Source: Candidatus Omnitrophota bacterium
Lineage (GTDB): Bacteria; Omnitrophota; Gorgyraeia; 2-01-FULL-45-10
Direction: 5' to 3'
DNA: 8,192 nt
NCBI GenBank assembly: GCA_003140915.1
Contig: PLLI01000100.1
Span: forward strand, 17,688 to 25,879
Part shown: in pieces, positions 5,708-8,192 of the stretch
Position numbering within the stretch: position 1 is the first letter of the stretch
Layout of the letters: each line of letters opens with the position of its first letter
Notes under the pieces: model-generated
The model's database searches: none
The model's input: only the letters and a program-made list of their open reading frames with translations
What the model was told of the DNA's origin: nothing
Program-made: the position numbers and the translations under genes

Positions 5708-6930
5708 GGACGTTACCCGGTTCACCGGGCGTCTATATAATGAAAGATACAAGCGGCCGGGTGCTATATGTCGGCAAGGCAGGTAATTTACGAAAGAGGG
5801 TATCGAGTTATTTCTACCCAAATCGCTTCTTAAACGAGCGGATTTCTCAGCTGGTCCGGCTGGCCGCGGATATAGAATATCTGCCGGCCTCTACGGAAGC
5901 CGAGGCGCTAATATATGAGAATAGCCTCATAAAACAGCTCTCTCCCAGATATAACGTTGCCCTGCGGGACGACAAAAGTTACCCGATGCTAAAACTCACC
6001 GTGAAGGAAAAGTTCCCGCGGTTATTCATGACGAGGCGCAAGATAGATGACGGGGCCCTCTATTACGGCCCTTACGCCAATGCGAAGCTTTTAAGGGAGG
6101 CCGTGATAATTTTAAGGCAGATATTTTCATTGAGAAGTTGCGGAAAATTACCTAAGAGTGTATGCCTTAACTACCACATAAAGCAATGCCTCGCTCCATG
6201 CGCCGCCAAAGTGAGCGAGCCGGAATACGGAGAGATAGTATCCGAGCTCAAACTTTTCCTGGATGGCCGGAGGACCGAACTTTTAAAGGTCCTGTCGGAA
6301 AAGAAAGCGGTGGCAGCCAGAAGAGAAGATTTCGAAAAGGCGGCGGAATTACGCCGCAGGCTCGAGGCCCTGAGCACGATAAGGGAAGATTCGGTCAGTT
6401 ACAAGCCGTTAGGCGAGATCAATGAATTGAGGAAGACCCTCGGGATAAAAGAGCCGTTGGACGTCATAGAGGCTTTCGACGTTTCGAACATAATGGGTAA
6501 AGACGCGGTCGGCTCGATGGTATATTTTTACAAAGGCAAACCTAAGAAAAGCGAATACAGGAGATTCAAGATCGCGACCGTCTCCGGCATAGACGATTAC
6601 GCGATGATGAGGGAGATAGTCAAAAGACGTTATTCCAGGCTGTCGGAGGAATCCAAGCGCCTGCCCGACCTGATATTGATTGACGGCGGTAAGGGTCACC
6701 TGGCGGCCGCTCTTGACGAACTTGGGCGGTTAGGCCTTGACGTTATCCCGGCGATAGGGATCGCGAAAGAGTTTGAGCATATCTACACAAAAGAGAAAAA
6801 GGAGCCTATAATACTGCCCAAAGAATCGAAGGTGCTTCACCTGTTGAAAAGGATCAGGAATGAGGCGCACAGGTTCGCGATCTCTTATCACAGAAAATTG
6901 AGGGCCAAAAGGATCCGGTCCGGATTTTGA
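5686..6930 (+). CDS. uvrC: Excinuclease ABC subunit C, lacking the C-terminal HhH domain
   Basis: UvrC makes the two incisions around DNA damage recognised by UvrAB. Visible parts in order: GIY-YIG nuclease (residues ~11-92; GVY at 15-17, YVG at 28-30, R36/R38, E78); a four-cysteine cluster C152, C160, C168, C172 resembling the reported UvrC iron-sulfur site; a UVR/UvrB-binding helix pair (~205-230, REDFEKAAELRRRLEAL); and an RNase H-like nuclease with D265 (FDVSN), D333 (LIDGGKGH) and H395 (EAHRFAISYHRKLR). The protein ends at residue 414 (KRIRSGF), where family members of about 600 residues continue into the (HhH)2 DNA-binding domain. No HhH coding is found in any frame after the stop. The ATG at 5686 has AAGGA 9 bases upstream and overlaps the murJ end by 22 bases. 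Both catalytic sites look intact. Confidence 0.92.
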   Translation: MDIKEKIRTLPGSPGVYIMKDTSGRVLYVGKAGNLRKRVSSYFYPNRFLNERISQLVRLAADIEYLPASTEAEALIYENSLIKQLSPRYNVALRDDKSYPMLKLTVKEKFPRLFMTRRKIDDGALYYGPYANAKLLREAVIILRQIFSLRSCGKLPKSVCLNYHIKQCLAPCAAKVSEPEYGEIVSELKLFLDGRRTELLKVLSEKKAVAARREDFEKAAELRRRLEALSTIREDSVSYKPLGEINELRKTLGIKEPLDVIEAFDVSNIMGKDAVGSMVYFYKGKPKKSEYRRFKIATVSGIDDYAMMREIVKRRYSRLSEESKRLPDLILIDGGKGHLAAALDELGRLGLDVIPAIGIAKEFEHIYTKEKKEPIILPKESKVLHLLKRIRNEAHRFAISYHRKLRAKRIRSGF

Positions 6931-7053
6931 CAGAGAAAAATTTGGATATAGCTAACCACACAAGTCCAAAAATTGTCTTATCAAATTTTGGGCAAAACCC
7001 GGACATCTCAAACTGTATGATAAACCCAAAATTTTCTCTGACAAATTTTGGGC
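6931..7053 (+). repeat. Cluster of alternating palindromic repeats after uvrC
   Basis: This AT-rich spacer holds five copies of a CCCAAAATTT-like core in alternating orientation: 6937-6945 (+), 6966-6974 (-), 6983-6992 (+), 7025-7034 (-), 7043-7052 (+). The last two form a perfect 10-bp inverted repeat around an 8-base loop (7035-7042). CAAATTTTGGGCA occurs exactly twice, at 6982-6994 and 7042-7054, so the period is 60 bp. Bases 6931-6945 match the reverse complement of 7026-7040 with one mismatch. The frame from a TTG at 6927 stays open through the region and encodes two PKxxLxNFGQ copies 20 residues apart. Function unknown; candidates are a small palindromic mobile element, an operator array, or an RNA hairpin. 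Confidence 0.8.
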
Positions 7054-7064
7054 AGGGAAAGATA

Positions 7065-7358
7065 ATGGTAACAGAATTCCAAATGAAGGTATACTCCGCC
7101 GTGTCCAAAATTCCTAAGGGCGAGGTTCGTTCATATAAATGGGTAGCAAAGCAAATCGGCAATCCTAAAGCATGCAGGGCCGTGGGCAACGCACTGAATA
7201 AAAACCCATATGCACCTCTGGTTCCGTGCCACCGCATAATCAAATCCGATGGTTCGATAGGCGGGTTTGCCAAAGGGATAACGCTTAAAAAGCGGCTCTT
7301 AAAAAAGGAAGGCGTTGACTGCTCTCGAAAGCATTGTTATAATCTGACTAGAGGATAA
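7065..7358 (+). CDS. ogt: O6-alkylguanine-DNA alkyltransferase, single-domain MGMT family
   Basis: The 97-residue protein is just the C-terminal (active-site and DNA-binding) domain of the Ogt/MGMT family, which removes alkyl groups from guanine O6 by suicidal transfer to a cysteine. Visible features are IPKGEVRSYKWVAKQIGNPKACRAVG (winged helix with the arginine-finger ACRAVG), the asparagine-hinge motif ALNKNPYAPLVPCHRII with catalytic Cys in PCHR, and GSIGGFAKG. The N-terminal domain seen in full-length Ogt and Ada is absent. Because Cys is present, this is not a cysteine-less ATL protein. I choose ATG 7065, where AGGGA (7054-7058) lies 6 bases upstream. An upstream TTG at 6927 keeps the frame open but would add 46 residues translated from repeats. 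The gene ends 2 bases before prfB, and its tail contains the prfB promoter. Confidence 0.85.
   Translation: MVTEFQMKVYSAVSKIPKGEVRSYKWVAKQIGNPKACRAVGNALNKNPYAPLVPCHRIIKSDGSIGGFAKGITLKKRLLKKEGVDCSRKHCYNLTRG
7315..7343 (+). promoter_or_regulatory. Sigma-70 type promoter of prfB inside the ogt 3' end
   Basis: TTGACT (7315-7320) is followed by 17 bases and a perfect TATAAT (7338-7343). The start would be near 7350, leaving a leader of about 11 bases that includes GAGG (7351-7354), 6 bases before the prfB ATG. The -10 and the following bases, TATAATCTGA, are identical to those of the promoter at 594-623. It would let prfB be expressed apart from the repair genes upstream. Confidence 0.72.
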
Positions 7359-7360
7359 AA

Positions 7361-8192
7361 ATGATAGCAGAGCTTAAAGAAGAGATAAATATACTCGAGG
7401 AGAAGTTCAGGAACCTCAGAGGTTATCTTTGATGTAGCCGTGAAGAAGGAAAAGATCGGCTCTCTGGAAACGGAGACCGCGAAAGAAGGTTTCTGGAACG
7501 ACGAAACGCGGTCTCGGGAACTATTCAAGGAATTAAAAGAACTCAAGTCAGATATAGAGCCGTTCATAAAATTAGAGAGCGCGTTCAACGATATCAAGGA
7601 TGTGATATCGATAGCCGGGCCGGAAGACGCCGCATCCCTCGAACATTTTAAAAAAGACCTTATCGATATAAAACGGAAACTCGATAACCTTGAATTCAGG
7701 ACTCTTCTTAGCGACGCGGCCGACAAATCCAATGCCATCCTGAGCGTTAATGCAGGCGCCGGCGGGACCGAATCATGCGATTGGGCGGCGATGCTTTTGA
7801 GGATGTATATCAAATGGTCGGAGCCGAAGGGTTATCAGGTTACGATAATAGACCAGCTTTCCGGTGAAGGGGCCGGCATAAAGAACGCCACGATGCTCAT
7901 AAAAGGCGATTACGCCTACGGTTTCCTGAAATCGGAAATCGGCGTCCATCGCCTTGTGAGGATCTCCCCGTTCGACGCCAACAAGAGACGGCATACCTCG
8001 TTTGCCTCGATAGATGTGATACCGGAAGTTCCCGATGACATACCGCTCGAGATAAAAGATACGGATCTGAAGATAGACACGTATCGTGCGGGCGGCAAAG
8101 GCGGGCAGCATGTCAATAAGACCGACTCCGCAGTGCGGATCACGCATATGCCGTCGGGCATCGTCGTCCAGTGCCAGAACGAGCGTTCGCAG
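7361..8192 (+). CDS. prfB: Peptide chain release factor 2 (programmed +1 frameshift; 3' end cut)
   Basis: RF2 recognises UGA and UAA stop codons and triggers peptide release. The zero frame from ATG 7361 runs 23 codons and stops at TGA 7430-7432. Shifting +1 after the CTT codon gives D24 onward, open to the window end for 277 residues (of about 365). In the +1 frame are AGAGGTES, the SPF tripeptide that reads the stop codon (S202-P203-F204, bases 7965-7973) and the catalytic GGQ (247-249, bases 8100-8108). These positions lie within three residues of Escherichia coli RF2. Other conserved stretches are GVHRLVRISPFD and HVNKTDSAVRITHMPSGIVVQCQNERSQ. The start has GAGG with 6-base spacing and lies 2 bases after ogt. 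The apparent break is the conserved recoding site, not a mutation. Confidence 0.97.
7419..7432 (+). promoter_or_regulatory. RF2 autoregulatory +1 frameshift site
   Basis: An internal Shine-Dalgarno-like GAGGT (7419-7423) is followed by TAT and the slippery CTT-TGA (7427-7432). The 3-base gap between the SD-like element and CTT is the same as in Escherichia coli. When RF2 is scarce the ribosome pauses at UGA, slips +1 from CUU to UUU and continues at GAT (7431). The pentamer GAGGT replaces the AGGGGG of E. coli, and the stop is UGA-U instead of UGA-C. Confidence 0.95.

Noticed and set aside
6927..7064. N-terminal extension of ogt from TTG 6927
   Set aside because: The 46 extra residues are translated palindromic repeats with no family match, while ATG 7065 has a well-spaced AGGGA and begins exactly at the conserved domain. 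An in-frame element insertion remains possible and is noted under the repeat finding.
7430..7432. prfB as a pseudogene interrupted by an in-frame TGA
   Set aside because: The stop sits in the conserved RF2 recoding site (GAGGT-TAT-CTT-TGA) and the +1 frame is intact through SPF and GGQ.
7337..8161. Minus-strand open frames opposite prfB
   Set aside because: They lie opposite a certain RF2 coding frame and show no family features.

Overview
This window is a compact, gene-dense stretch of a bacterial chromosome with short spacers and no gene-free region above about 135 bases. A lipid-modified LptE, a BamD-like periplasmic TPR protein and MurJ in one cluster point to a diderm (Gram-negative type) bacterium with lipopolysaccharide. 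Gene order and protein style suggest a poorly characterised lineage such as Omnitrophota, but that is an inference from familiarity and not a database result.

Layout. Bases 3-110 are the 3' end of an unidentified gene. A near-consensus sigma-70 promoter (134-162) then drives a single-domain PilZ (c-di-GMP receptor) gene, whose Shine-Dalgarno can be folded into a leader hairpin. A second promoter (594-623) starts a cell-envelope and replication operon: a TPR/BamD-like exported protein with a repeat-bearing tail, the LPS-transport lipoprotein lptE, and holA (DNA polymerase III delta). The ribosomal protein gene rpsT lies on the opposite strand. It overlaps the end of holA by 21 bp and has its own promoter and a TTG start. 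On the + strand again come murJ (lipid II flippase), overlapping uvrC (nucleotide excision repair nuclease), a repeat-filled spacer, a one-domain O6-alkylguanine-DNA alkyltransferase (ogt/MGMT type), and prfB (release factor 2), which is cut by the window end.

How the genes work together. TPR/BamD-like protein, LptE and MurJ serve outer-membrane and peptidoglycan assembly. HolA, UvrC and Ogt serve DNA replication and repair. S20 and RF2 serve translation. prfB has the classical autoregulatory frameshift: the zero frame stops at a UGA after 23 codons, and the rest of RF2 continues in the +1 frame.

Most unusual points: (1) UvrC stops directly after its RNase H-like nuclease domain and lacks the C-terminal helix-hairpin-helix pair. 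(2) The next ~120 bases hold alternating palindromic copies of a CCCAAAATTT core, including two 30-base blocks exactly 60 bp apart. (3) The BamD-like tail contains a perfect 169-bp tandem duplication encoding a GWxPxxFNKP motif. I saw no CRISPR array, transposase, tRNA, rRNA or defence system. Apart from these points the content is ordinary housekeeping.
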